The translations under genes and the position numbers were made by a program. The notes beneath the pieces were generated by a model, which was not told the origin of the DNA, ran no database searches, and worked only from the letters and a program-made list of their open reading frames with translations. Positions 1-10,862 of a stretch of 64,000 nucleotides of DNA are shown piece after piece. Numbering within the stretch: the stretch's first letter is position 1; every line of letters begins with the position of its first letter. The stretch comes from Crambe crambe. Taxonomy: Eukaryota; Porifera; Demospongiae; Poecilosclerida; Crambeidae. The stretch covers positions 2,294,001 through 2,358,000 of the forward strand of contig OZ004587.1 of the NCBI GenBank assembly GCA_963924555.1, written 5' to 3'.

Positions 1-66
1 CTTGGGCTAATTACAAATACTGATAGCTACATGTTATGTTGCAGTATACAGTTATTATGTACGTAG

Positions 67-3000
67 CTACAACATTATCTCTTCATACACTACGTTAATG
101 TCATCATTAAATTTATTTGGCATTACACCATAAGCTTGATTTTCAGTGAGGTTACGACTGGCAATGTTCGTTGGTGACTGTATTTTTCCCCTGTAATATG
201 TAGTATTGTGTATTAATAATTATGATGTGAGTCAATTACAATAATAGTTTGGTTCATTTATAGTAGCTAATTATGATGAACTTACTTCGTTTTACAGCAA
301 ATTACTGTCACGATTATACAAACACTTATCCCTACAAGGACCATGAGAATGAAAGGCACAGATACACCAATGATGATGATTGCCAAAGTTGTCTTGGTTG
401 TGAAGACTACAATAACAAGAGAAATAGCAAATTTTTTACCATATAGCCCGTATACCTATGTGAATTTAAGGAATTCTCTTGATCCTTTTTAGCTAATATT
501 CAAGCTTCCAGAAAAGTTCAGAAACAACTTCTATCTATAATAAGTATTGTGAAGGACACAACCAATCACTCAATGTCTTATTTATACAGGTAGAATGCTT
601 CTCTTACAGGAAAACTTTTTAAAATCTATTCTACTAGCTTCAACTATACTGCCCCGCAATTTGGAGATCTATGAACTCTATGAACTGTGCACTTTTTTTG
701 GTAGGCACGGTAATAAAAACAGCTCAGTATGACGAATAGTAGTAACAATACACTCAAAGTTGGTGCCAAAATGTACCAGGTAATAGTTGTACCTGCATCA
801 TTACTACTTGTTGTACCTGCATCAGTACTAATTGTATCTGCATAAAAAAGAAGAAAGAACACTCTGAAAATGAAAGTATGTATAAGGAATGCTCTCTGTA
901 AACAGTAAGGTATAAACTGCATACCTATCTGTTTACAGGGAACATTCCTGTGGTAGTGTGATACTCTTATTTTTACAGTGAAGAAAGTACCTATAATGTT
1001 TCTGCTCTTACAGGCACTCTAGCGTCTCATCTCATTATTATTAGCCAAGCTAATAGCACTAGCTATAGAGTTAATTTAAAAAAATACCATGCATCTTCTA
1101 TTTCTCAGCCATTAGTCAGACACTATCAGCCGCCATTCAATATGGCATTCCATACTGAGTTTGCAGTTTGTATTCTCAAGTAGTACTTTGATACTTCATC
1201 ATTACCTTCTTGAATACACCTTCTCTGTGTTTGAATATCTTCCAATGCATGTTTACTGTCTTCTGTTGTGTCATTTGGCATAGCCATGTAACCCTTTATA
1301 AACTGCAAAGGAAGACAGAGCGACCTGGAAGTCCATTGACTGTATGACAATGTTAATTTCAACATTAATTTTGATTTCTCCTGAACTCTCATAATTCTAC
1401 AGACTCAACTATTTGGTGAACAGCTGACACATGCTATGGCAGCAAAGAAGACAAGAAATTTGTGATGGTCATGCATGCATGCACACACTTTATTGAAACA
1501 AGTTTGTTTTTGATATACGTATACATGTAATTATAATGATGGACATCAATAGAGTCAATGCATGTCAATCAAATTATTATTTTGATGGACATACCTGTTA
1601 GGTAAGAACATACCTGTTAGTTAAGATCACCCAAAAGTTTTGCTATAGCTATAGCTATAGTCATTTTGACAGATCTCGGAACTGATTCTTAATCAGCCAT
1701 GTTTTTATGCACTGATATATTTTTTTTAATTAAGGAAGAAGTTGTTAAAATTTCATATAGAAGTCCTGATAACCATAAGTGGAGCACATTAACACCTGTA
1801 ATAAACATTATATCACTTCTGTTTGTAATTAAAATTTGATGCTGGCAGTTTTTGATCGAATAATTAGTGCATTTCACAAATAGCAAGTACATCAGTGTGC
1901 CAAGACCATTTTCTTCCCATAAAGTGTTAGCTAAGTTCAGTGAAGTGGAAAACATCACACTTACGTAATCTTGACTTCAATATTGGTGACCATGCTTTTC
2001 CCCATTCATTGTACTTCATACTTTGTTTGATTTACGTACATTTATATACTGAGTTTTAATTTATGGCACCAAAAATTTCGACCTCTATAGCTAGTGCATG
2101 ATGTATCGATATTAAAAGTGGGAATTGAAATTAAAGCATAATCATATTAGCTAAGATTATTATACTCACCCACACTGCCTGTGATGAATGAAGCTATATC
2201 ACTGCTAGTAGTTCCCACAGAGTTTCTGGCTATCACACGATAGAAGTACATTGTGTTCACCATGAGATCTGTTAGCTCCACTCTGCCTGCTGAACTGGTT
2301 TGTGTTATACTCGAGTCAATGGAGACTATAGAACTGTTTAGGTTCAAGTTGGATTCAGATGGTCCATACTGTACTATGTACGTCTCAGAGTCATATGTTA
2401 TCAAGGGGACTATCCACAGTACTATTATAGTCATATTGCTAACAAAATTTGTACTGAGTCCTGTAGGCATAGCTGGATTGGAAGGACCTGTAATTTTGGT
2501 GAATATACGTAATCATAGCTGCAGATGGAATGAATATGATTATACTAGCCAGGTTCTACAGAATAGGATCCTTTTTTTTTTTTTGCTTAAAACCAAATGG
2601 CCATGGTTTTGAATTTTTTTGAACATCATAGCTACAAAGCAAACATTTCACTGGCATGTTATATTACTATCTTATTGGAGAAAAAGGTAAACAGTAGCAT
2701 CTATTTTAAAATAGAGAAAGAAGAAAACGAACAAGCAGAGTCTGAGGATGCCAAGTCCATAAGAAATGAAAGAGAAAGAAGAGCAGATCTGAAAGTGATA
2801 GGGAAATAAGGCTGGACAAAAAAGGCAGAGTCTGCTTAACAAAGAGAAGCTAGGTTAGAAGTATCAAGGGCTTATACACTCTACGAGAAGAGGGCATGCA
2901 ACTCCAAAATATCACATTTAAAGTTTTCACAATAGCAAGCTGTGTTGCTTCGCTTGCCCTTCTGTGCTATAAGCACATAACTAGTAATAATTGATGTAGG

Positions 3001-6000
3001 GAAAAGTGCATCATAAAACAAATAGAGGACCAACTTATCCTTAGCTAAAGTCTTTACCAGCAATGGTGACATCTTGTGAAGAAGAATTAGTGATGATATC
3101 AGGGGCTGGGGAGACATCCAGAGTCACTGTGCAGGTGTAAGTGTGGATTCCTGCTTCAGTGGCATTGATTGAAAGTACACTACTTCCATTGGTACTTGAC
3201 TGACTGCCAGTAAAGAACTCAGCAGAGATGCTGAATGAGGATCCTCCTATAGTACGCTGCCAACTAAAAACCCTGTTAAAATTAACTGGAGTGCCTCTAA
3301 AGGTTATGACAGCAGAGCAGATGAAAGAGAGACTATTATAAGGAGCAACATCCAAGCGACGAACAATCGTGGTGGCATTCAGAGAAATATTAATTGTTGG
3401 TCCTACAAATGAAAAAAAAAATTAGATCCCTTCCCATCCTCCTTAATTTAAAATATGAAATCCTAACCATGATTGGAAGTGCTGGATTTAAGCATTCAAA
3501 GATGCACTGATTATTTAATTAAGTAATGCATGCTGATACATGTACATGTACATGTATAATAACAGAGCTGAATGACTATGTATGTTTACATACTGAATAC
3601 TTGAATATTTTGAGTTGTTTCTTCCATTCTACTAATGACCAGAGGATTAGGCTCAGCAGATGTGACTGTTGCATTGCAACGATAACTTCCAGTATCCTGT
3701 GAACTTATAGGGTTGAACTCCAACCTACGCTCAAAGTCACTATTACCAAAACCATCAGGGACTTGGATAACTCCTCCAAGCAACACACGGTCTGAGTTTT
3801 GATCGATTCCAGGTCCAGAGATTGATATATCAGCTGCAATATTTCTTATATTAGCGTAGTTGTTGAAATAACACCTATAAGTCACATTTGAACCAACATA
3901 GAGGTCTTGCATGGGAATTATTTCTTGAATCAGCTGGAATCGTGGAACTATACAATGAAAAAATAAGTATGCTTGTATGCTTGCTTTCATTCATTAGTGC
4001 TCGTTAAGATGCTATGTAATTATCATTATTCTATAGCTCTCTAAAATGTGACAATTTGATTAGTCCATGTTATTAGTAAAGTTTAATAGAATCAGAAAGA
4101 CTGAAACACGTGGCACACACAAAAATCAGAGAATGTTCTAGATGATTACATAATAAGTTCAAAGTTCAGATAAGATTAAATTACACTATATGATAGCTTA
4201 GTTACAAGTGTTTCCACAACACTCCTCCTCACTTGAACTTAGCGTGTGGTTAGTTCGAAAGGGACAATTCCAGCTTTGCTCCGAAGTGTGCAGAACTGTT
4301 CACGAGTTAAACCTTTGGTGAACATATCAGCGGCCATCTCCTTAGTGGGACAGTATATGAGTTTGATATTGTTGCCTGCCACTTGTTCACGGATGTAATG
4401 GTGTTTGATATCGATGTGCTTGGAACGGCCATGAAATTGAGGATTCTTACACATAGCCATCGCAGACTGATTATCTTCGAATATTACAGTCGGTCCTTCA
4501 GGTGGACTTCCCAGTTCAGCAGTAAGCATTCTGAGCCATATAGACTCTTGGGCGGCACTTGAAAGTGCCATATACTCCGCTTCTGCAGTGGAGAGAGCAA
4601 CACACTCTTGCTTCTTGCTCCTCCAGGTGATGGCTCCTCCACTCATCTGAAACAGATAGCCAGAAGTGGATTTCCTGTCGTCAAGATCCCCAGCCCAATC
4701 AGCATCCGAGAAACCAACACATTCACCTGAAGCTCCTTTCTTGTACTGTATTCCAAAGTCAACAGTGCCTTTCAGATAGCGTAAAACACGCTTGAGTGCC
4801 ATCCAGTGGACATTAGTAGGTTTCGAAGAGAATTTTGCTAGGTTGCCAATAGCATATGCTATGTCTGGTCTGGTACTGATAGACAAGTACATTAGGCTTC
4901 CAATAGCTGATTGGTACTGCTGTTGATCAACAGATTCTTCTTCATCAGTCGCTTTCACAAGCTTTGTGTTGACATCTACAGGAGTGCCAACGGACTTGCA
5001 ATCTTGCATCCCAAATTTTTCCAGGAGATTTCTGGTGTAAGTTGGTTGACCAATCCAGATGCGACCCTTTTCTTCATCTTGTTCAATAGCAACTCCCAGA
5101 AAGTGGTGCAATTTTCCGAGGTCCTTGATATCAAACCTGCGAGAAAGAGTGTCTTTCACCTCCTTGATCCTCTGGTCACTCCGTCCAGCCAAGACCATGT
5201 CATCGACATAGACTCCAATGCAAAACCCATCTCCTCCTGCATCCACGTATATGCATGGATCACTTGTAGACTGTGTAAAGCCCATTTCTTTAAGGTAAGA
5301 ATCAAGGGTTGCATTCCAACATCTGGACGATTGCTTAAGTCCATAAATGCTTTTCTTGAGCTTACAAACGAGGTCTCCTTCTCCTTCCACAGCAAAACCT
5401 TTTGGCAGTTTCATGTAAACTTCCTGCTCGAGGTCTCCATTGAGGAACGCCGTTGTCACATCAACATGATGTAGCTTGAATCCAAATTGGACAGATAATG
5501 CGATCAGCACACGAAGTGACTCCATCCTCACAACAGGGCTGAATGTCTCATCATAATCTGCACCACGTTGCTGAGTGAAGCCTTGGGCAACTAATCTGGC
5601 CTTGTATCGTTCAATGCTTCCATCGGCTCCTCTCTTAATCTTGTACACCCATTTGCTTCCAACAGCTCTCTTGCCACTTGGCAGAGAAACTGCATCCCAG
5701 ACATCATTGTGATTTAGTGACTTCATCTCAGACTCCATGGCTTTGATCCATTCGGACCTGTTGGAACAAGTAGTTGCTGATTCAAACGATTCTGGTTCAC
5801 TTTGAAACGTCAAGTTGCTGCTCTGCACGCCAAAATAGTCTGGCGGACGTCTCTCCCTTGTTGATCTTCTGACTGCCGGTTCAGGTGCACTATCCTCAGG
5901 TACATTAGCAGGCTCAGGATCAGGATCATTTGGCAACTGAAGTATTACATGACGGACTCCATCATCCCTTGATGTGTCTCCATCTTGCTTCTCTTCTTCA

Positions 6001-9000
6001 TGGAATCGGACATCACGACTGTGTAGCACTTTCTGACAGATTGTGTCATATAATCTGTATCCCTTCGTTTTCTGGCCGTATCCCAATAGGATACACTTCC
6101 TTGCTTTTGAATCGAGTTTCCCACGCTCATCCTTGGGAATATGAGCATACGCATCACACCCGAAAACTTTCAAATGGTCCACCCTCGGCTTCTCACCGTA
6201 CCATGCTTCATAGGGTGTCATGCCACCGCTCTGGTCGGACATCGATTTCTCAGATAGGTAGCGGTTGTGACAGCTTCAGCCCAAAATTTCTGTGGGAGTC
6301 GTGCATCCAGCAACATTGAGCGAGATGATTCAATGAGGGTTCTATTCATCCTCTCCGCAACACCATTTTGCTCTGGTGTCTTGGGAACTGTACACTCGTG
6401 CCGTATTCCCTCAGACTTCAGATAGGCTTCAAACTTCCTCGATGTGTACTCCCCTCCATTGTCGGACCGTAGGGTCTTCAACCTTCGTCCACTAGCCTTC
6501 TCAGCCAGTGTTTTCCATTCTAGAAAATAGTCAAATGCTTGATCCTTGGTCTTCATTGGGTAAATCCATGTGTAATGTGTCTTGTCATCTATGAAGCTGA
6601 TGAAATACTCAGCTCCTCCTATGGATTTTGCACCCATCTTTCCACATACATCCGTGTGGACTAGTTCAAGTGGTTCCCTGGTGTGTGTCTTGCTAGTTTC
6701 AAAAGGACTCCGATGGTGCTTTCCTCCGACACAGGCTTCACAGAAGCCGACGTTGTTTGCCACATTGTAATCAAGATGTTCGACCAGTCCTTCTCGAACC
6801 AACAACTTAAGGCTTTGCTCACTAAGATGACCATAGCGTCGATGCCACAATCTTTCCTTGTTGCTCCCAATTACTACATTCAATTGTTGCTGATTTGGGC
6901 AAAATTTTAGGTAGTAGAGGCTTCCCACCTTGGCGGCAAATGCAATGCACTCGCCACTCGCATTCAGAATTTCACATCCAGACTCACTGAATTGTATCAT
7001 CTTTCCTGCTTCTGTAGCCTTCGAGACACTGAGCAGGTTGTATGCCAATTTTGGGATCCACAACACTTTCTTCAGACTACATTTCTTTGTGCTTCCATCC
7101 GGTAACAGCATCTGAAGCGGTACTGTACCTTCGGCAGTGGCTTCCAGTACATGCCCATCTCCCAGGGAGACTTCCTGTGGCTTTTCCAAGACACTCACTT
7201 CACTAAAAAATGACTTATTGTTACACATATGGCATGTGGCTCCAGAGTCAATGATCCAAATGTCCTGTGAGGTGACAGAGAGAGCATGACCAACCACCAA
7301 TGCTTCACCATCACTCAGTACAGCTGCTTCATCTGGCCAGCTACGCTCTTGCCTCGTCTCCGTGGCTTGATTTGCTGTGTGCTTGGGTTTGCCGGTACCC
7401 TTACCAGGCTTTTTACTTGCTTCGATCTGAGTAAGTTTCCAACATTCTCGCTTGATATGTCCAGGCTTTCGGCAAAAATGACAGATGGGGCCTTTCCTGG
7501 AGTTCCCTTTAGCAGTAAGGGCCTTTCGCACTTCATTCACAGTTCCCCTCTCCTTTAGCTTGAGCTCTTCATGTAGCAGCCTTTCTGTGACTATTTCCAT
7601 CCTGGGTACGGTCTCAGAATTTGCCTGAAGTGCGGTCACCAGCATATCAAAAGAATCTGGTAGACTGGCCAATAGATGCACTACCCTGTCATCATCTGAA
7701 ACAGGATCATCAATTACAGAGAGCTCTTCAAAGATTTCTGTCATCCTTTTTATGTGCTCTTGCACAGATTCTCCGTCCTTCAAGCGTAGGGCGTACAATT
7801 TTCTTCGGAGTTCAAGTTTGTTCGCCCATGTCTTCTTCTGAAAGTGGTCCCTGAGTTTCTTCCACACCACAACAGGGTCCTCAGGGTTGGCACCAAGCAA
7901 GTAAAGCAATGATGGCTCTATCGACAAAACAATGGTCGCTAACGCTCGGTCCCTTCGTGTCATGAATTTCTTGTGGGCGTCAGCTTGCTCCCTGCCAGGG
8001 TCTGCTTCTTTCTCACTGACAATTTCCCACAGGCCATCTTTGACTAGTACCATCCTGCATTGCAGTTTCCATGTTGGGTAGTTCTTCCCGTTGAGTGGAA
8101 TAACCGAGACTGTTTTCACTTCAGCCATCTGCAATAGCTATAAGCTAACACTGAAGAGCACTGGGCCCATAACCTATTAGTAAAGTTTAATAGAATCAGA
8201 AAGACTGAAACACGTGGCACACACAAAAATCAGAGATAACCTATTAGTAAAGTTTAATAGAATCAGAAAGACTGAAACACGTGGCACACACAAAAATCAG
8301 AGAATGTTCTAGATGATTACATAATAAGTTCAAAGTTCAGATAAGATTAAATTACACTATGATAGCTTAGTTACAAGTGTTTCCACAACACATGTGACAT
8401 GGAATAAATACTCGTATCACATGCCTGTGCATGCGCATAAATGGTTTTAGTTCTTGTCGTACGTATAGGCTTATTAAAGTGGATTGTACGGCGCTTGGCT
8501 TATCATATAAATTCAGCAGCAAAGAGTTGAAGCACTATATATATTCTCCTTTTAGATAACCTTAACAAGTCGTTTGTCTCATTTTAGATAGCCATAGAAT
8601 AAAGCACCTTTCAGTATATGGAATACCATGATTTATTACACCCTTGGTAGGCAATAAATCATAGTATTCCATACTGAAGGCTGAAAGGTGCAATAATTAA
8701 TAATATTATAGCTATCACGTAAGGGTTCAAATGAGAGATGATTTGAGAAAGGGACAAAGCAAGAATCATTCCCAGCATCTCATTCGTGCTCCTTCAAATC
8801 AACTACTTGTTTTTGTGTACAGTGATTTTTGTATTCGGTATTGCGCATTGTGCAGTTAGTACCATACCATTGCCATTAGCTATCTCTATATTCTGTCTGC
8901 AGTATTATAAGATGCAAAATGCAAGAGCATTATGTTATTGTGTTACCTTCCGAATAAGAATAATCCAGACAGTCTGTACAGATGAGACATGCTAAAAGAT

Positions 9001-9764
9001 AACCAACACATGGCTATGAATTCTCCCCATAAAGATATATATAGCTACTGAGTATTGTAGAGCAACTTGTCTAATTTTTTTTTTCGAGTAAATCCATGTC
9101 TATAACAGCTTGCAAATAGTTGACTCGCATAGCTACATTGATTTCATGAAGGCACTACCAGACCTAGAACGCCCTTGGCCTTAGGTCTGTCTCATTCCTA
9201 CTCCAAAACCAGCTGGATATTGTGTATGTTGGTATTATGAATTATTCATAATAGACATTCAAGATATTAACAGGGATAGCTATATGGGATATCAAAATCT
9301 ACACTATTACATACATATCTAGACAGACTTACGGGAGACTTCAAGGCTGGTATTATCTGAAATTGCAATAACAGTATTGCCATCACGTCTGCGGACCTCA
9401 CAACGATAGTCAGTACGGGCACTTGTAAACTGTACATCATGTATTACACACTGTTCACTGGTACAAGTGGATATATTCTGATTTGCTTTTAACCACGTGT
9501 ACAAGAGAGGAATACCAGAGGAATCAAAGTTCTCTATCATACAGGTCAAAGTATGTTGAGTGCCAGCCACTGCTGTAGTGTTCATAATAACTGCTCCTAC
9601 AATAATAAAAAGATTTGTCAGAAAGATAGGAAATAAGAGTAGGCAAGGTACGTATAATAATTTTTTATCATAAAAATTAATATTTACTCACTCTGAGCAG
9701 AAGCTAAGGAAAAATATATCATAATAACTCCCACCATAAGCAATGGATGATCATTTCTCTTCAT
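67..9764 (-). CDS. Receptor gene A: Ig-Ig-Ig-FN3 single-pass receptor, two possible terminal exon sets
   Basis: Spliced model, exons from 5' to 3': 9764-9692 (ATG and signal peptide ending LASAQ), 9596-9333 (Ig1), 3947-3594 (Ig2, DTGSYRC), 3402-3058 (Ig3), 2487-2170 (FN3), then 406-286 (transmembrane) and 190-67 (tail, stop). All introns are GT..AG; the junctions are phase 1 except the last, which is phase 2. Predicted length is 532 aa. The tail carries YGVM and VVYEEI, which fit SH2-binding YxxM and ITIM-type patterns. The transmembrane exon is 21 nt shorter than in copy C, in frame. A second transmembrane exon (837-644) lies upstream in the same phase and would give 515 aa. A copia element sits in the 5.4-kb intron 2. 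The likely role is cell-surface recognition; the ligand is unknown. Exon calls rest on open frames, splice sites and three-copy agreement. Confidence 0.8.
644..837 (-). CDS. Alternative transmembrane exon of receptor A with truncated tail
   Basis: After an ATGCAG acceptor the exon reads through a Thr/Ser-rich stalk, a hydrophobic segment (ILAPTLSVLLLLFVILSCF) and a basic stop-transfer, then stops 9 residues after the shared CTVHR. In copy B the same exon continues into a 199-residue cytoplasmic tail. Here that tail is deleted, and the reading frame runs into downstream intron-like DNA. The entry phase matches the FN3 exon donor, so it can be spliced as an alternative to the exon at 286-406. 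It could be a short-tail isoform or a decayed exon. Confidence 0.6.
4071..4221 (-). repeat. 3' LTR of the copia element
   Basis: On the minus strand it begins TGTTGTGGAAACAC and ends near ACTAATA. It is matched by 8242-8390 with a 2-bp indel (actatatgat versus actatgat). It lies directly downstream of the RNase H end of ORF2. Confidence 0.9.
4239..6242 (-). CDS. Copia integrase C-terminus, reverse transcriptase and RNase H (ORF2)
   Basis: A 667-residue ORF overlapping ORF1 by 25 bp in a different frame. It opens with the conserved MTPYEAW copia integrase motif. The reverse transcriptase has D261 (VDVTTAF) and the YVDD box at about 345-348. RNase H shows SDADWAGD, RKSTSGY and STAEAEYMA. All catalytic signatures of a copia Pol are present. 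A one-base frame change near 6,225 separates it from ORF1. It may be a simple mutation or, less likely, a recoding site; no obvious slippery heptamer was seen. Confidence 0.93.
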   Translation of the reverse strand: MSDQSGGMTPYEAWYGEKPRVDHLKVFGCDAYAHIPKDERGKLDSKARKCILLGYGQKTKGYRLYDTICQKVLHSRDVRFHEEEKQDGDTSRDDGVRHVILQLPNDPDPEPANVPEDSAPEPAVRRSTRERRPPDYFGVQSSNLTFQSEPESFESATTCSNRSEWIKAMESEMKSLNHNDVWDAVSLPSGKRAVGSKWVYKIKRGADGSIERYKARLVAQGFTQQRGADYDETFSPVVRMESLRVLIALSVQFGFKLHHVDVTTAFLNGDLEQEVYMKLPKGFAVEGEGDLVCKLKKSIYGLKQSSRCWNATLDSYLKEMGFTQSTSDPCIYVDAGGDGFCIGVYVDDMVLAGRSDQRIKEVKDTLSRRFDIKDLGKLHHFLGVAIEQDEEKGRIWIGQPTYTRNLLEKFGMQDCKSVGTPVDVNTKLVKATDEEESVDQQQYQSAIGSLMYLSISTRPDIAYAIGNLAKFSSKPTNVHWMALKRVLRYLKGTVDFGIQYKKGASGECVGFSDADWAGDLDDRKSTSGYLFQMSGGAITWRSKKQECVALSTAEAEYMALSSAAQESIWLRMLTAELGSPPEGPTVIFEDNQSAMAMCKNPQFHGRSKHIDIKHHYIREQVAGNNIKLIYCPTKEMAADMFTKGLTREQFCTLRSKAGIVPFELTTR
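6218..8134 (-). CDS. Copia Gag, protease and integrase part of the polyprotein (ORF1)
   Basis: A 638-residue ORF. Gag fills roughly residues 1-235 and ends with a CCHC zinc knuckle (C218, C221, H226, C231). The aspartic protease has a DSG triad at 296-298. The integrase zinc-binding H431/H436/C465/C468 is followed by the catalytic core D495, D558 and E594 (35 residues between the last two, as expected). Together these make capsid, cleave the polyprotein and insert cDNA. The frame ends at a TGA just after the core; the usual continuation is found in another frame at once downstream. A start at the third codon (M3) is also possible. Confidence 0.93.
   Translation of the reverse strand: MQMAEVKTVSVIPLNGKNYPTWKLQCRMVLVKDGLWEIVSEKEADPGREQADAHKKFMTRRDRALATIVLSIEPSLLYLLGANPEDPVVVWKKLRDHFQKKTWANKLELRRKLYALRLKDGESVQEHIKRMTEIFEELSVIDDPVSDDDRVVHLLASLPDSFDMLVTALQANSETVPRMEIVTERLLHEELKLKERGTVNEVRKALTAKGNSRKGPICHFCRKPGHIKRECWKLTQIEASKKPGKGTGKPKHTANQATETRQERSWPDEAAVLSDGEALVVGHALSVTSQDIWIIDSGATCHMCNNKSFFSEVSVLEKPQEVSLGDGHVLEATAEGTVPLQMLLPDGSTKKCSLKKVLWIPKLAYNLLSVSKATEAGKMIQFSESGCEILNASGECIAFAAKVGSLYYLKFCPNQQQLNVVIGSNKERLWHRRYGHLSEQSLKLLVREGLVEHLDYNVANNVGFCEACVGGKHHRSPFETSKTHTREPLELVHTDVCGKMGAKSIGGAEYFISFIDDKTHYTWIYPMKTKDQAFDYFLEWKTLAEKASGRRLKTLRSDNGGEYTSRKFEAYLKSEGIRHECTVPKTPEQNGVAERMNRTLIESSRSMLLDARLPQKFWAEAVTTATYLRNRCPTRAVA
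8161..8174 (-). other. Copia primer-binding site complementary to the anticodon arm of initiator tRNA-Met
   Basis: The plus strand reads CTGGGCCCATAACC, identical in sense to the anticodon stem-loop of animal initiator tRNA-Met. Drosophila copia is known to prime from a cleaved 5' half of this tRNA rather than its 3' CCA end. The site directly abuts the 5' LTR, as a primer site should. Confidence 0.85.
8175..8390 (-). repeat. 5' LTR of the copia element with a 67-bp tandem partial duplication
   Basis: The complete LTR is 8242-8390. Its inner 63 bp plus the first 4 bases of the primer-binding site (AACC on the plus strand) are repeated once more at 8175-8241. Including primer-site bases in the repeat suggests a reverse-transcription slip during synthesis of this copy, though a later tandem duplication is possible. 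Confidence 0.85.
8591..8697. repeat. Short foldback element in intron 2 of receptor A
   Basis: Arms starting GCACCTTTCAG and ending CTGAAAGGTGC fold over a loop holding CCCTTGGTAGG. The inner part (tggaataccatgatttatt) is nearly perfectly paired. The same hairpin is in copy B (30.63-30.74 kb) and copy C (47.83-47.93 kb), so it predates the locus duplication. Confidence 0.85.
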
Positions 9765-10862
9765 TTTCTTTGATTTGCACGGGTACGCCTGCATGCATGC
9801 AACAATAGATGGCTGACAATGACAAAATTGAAGCTGGTATGGAGAACCTTGGCTATTGGCTCTAGTTTGTCATAGCTAGCTACATAATTATTTTTGCTTC
9901 CTTATCAAATACTGATAATAACAAGTGATTGCAATAGAGTGCAGTATAGCTAATAGCTACAGTGTTTACACAAACATAATGTTTACTGGGCCATGTTTAC
10001 TGGTAATTTGTACCAAGGAGTCACACTGCCACGCCATATTTTTAAATATAATTTTTTATTTTCCCTATTTCCCCACTGTCCTCCAAGGTGGCAAGAGACA
10101 GTATGATAACGGATTTAGCTAACTAGCTACGTAGTTACGCATCACGCTAAATAGCTGATGCTTTCTAGACACAGATAAATAGCTATAGGCCCTTATTCGA
10201 GTGCTACAGCTAATACCCTAATTCAACTCGTAGCTAGTTAGGGGCCGTATGATAGCAATAATTATGCTATTTATACCTGTTTATATACCGTTACGAAGAA
10301 GTTGAATCCTTTCTGTAATGAAAGATTCGAAGAAACATGCAGTCTCCTCAGGCCCAGGCACTCTTTTGCGACCCGCCCGTCTACCTGATCCACAGATATA
10401 CGTGATTGGAAACAGGCATGCGCGCGTATAATCTATAAGTACGTAGCGCGCGATGTCAAACCGGAAGTCGTGCGTGGGCGGATACGTGTACAGGGTTTTC
10501 TATGTAAACAGCTGGAACGGGAGAGTGTGTGTGCAAGAATGGCTATCCGCAAGTTCTCTTGGCGAGTTGTTCGAGAAGAAGTTGCTCCCAGGGGTAAAAA
10601 ATAGCGTAAAATTTGAATATCAGCACTATATTCTGTCATTTTATTGCTTTATGCTTGCACTATGTACATTTCTTACAAAAAAAAAAAGTCATAATTGTAT
10701 GATCAAAATTGTGAATGGATGAAAATTCAAACACACATACTTTGCCCCTATCTACGAATAGCTAGGTGTACAAAATCGCCCTTACCAGCTTGCTCTTTCG
10801 CGGATTAACCAGAGAAATTAATGATCTTTATAAAGTGGGCAGGGCAACAGCTTCAGCAAAAT
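9765..10862. promoter_or_regulatory. Shared upstream region between receptor A (minus) and the coiled-coil module (plus)
   Basis: About 1.1 kb separates the two divergent genes and is kept in all three copies. It holds a GC-rich stretch near 10.37-10.50 kb (repeated GCGCGC and CGGAAG) and TATA-like words near 10.27 kb (ctatttatacctgtttatata). A short frame starting MAIRKFSWRVVREE begins at 10541 and runs into a GGTAAAAA donor-like site. This may be a bidirectional promoter with a first exon; no direct evidence of transcription is available. Confidence 0.35.

Larger units (their letters stand above)
4071..8390 (-). mobile_element. Ty1/copia LTR retrotransposon, near full length, inserted in intron 2 of receptor A
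   Basis: Direct LTRs of about 150 bp flank gag-pol on the minus strand. The left and right LTRs differ by a 2-bp indel apart from a 67-bp partial duplication in the right one. Copies B (near 30.46 kb) and C (near 48.13 kb) carry the uninterrupted site (gtccatgtgacatgg), so insertion followed the duplication of the locus. CATG is repeated on both sides, suggesting a short target duplication of 4 bp; 5 bp is usual for the family. Nearly identical LTRs indicate a recent insertion. One frame break lies between the two long ORFs. Confidence 0.95.

Noticed and set aside
2881..3117. ORF overlapping Ig3 on the same strand, also in copy C
   Set aside because: It reads another frame through the Ig3 donor and intron; the spliced Ig3 frame explains the region better.
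4911..5474. 187-residue plus-strand ORF and other plus-strand ORFs inside the copia element
   Set aside because: They are antisense shadows of Pol, whose catalytic motifs are clear on minus.
8786..8995. 69-residue ORF with a hydrophobic start, repeated in copies B and C
   Set aside because: It lies antisense in intron 2 of the receptors, has no domain, and its repetition follows from the locus duplication.
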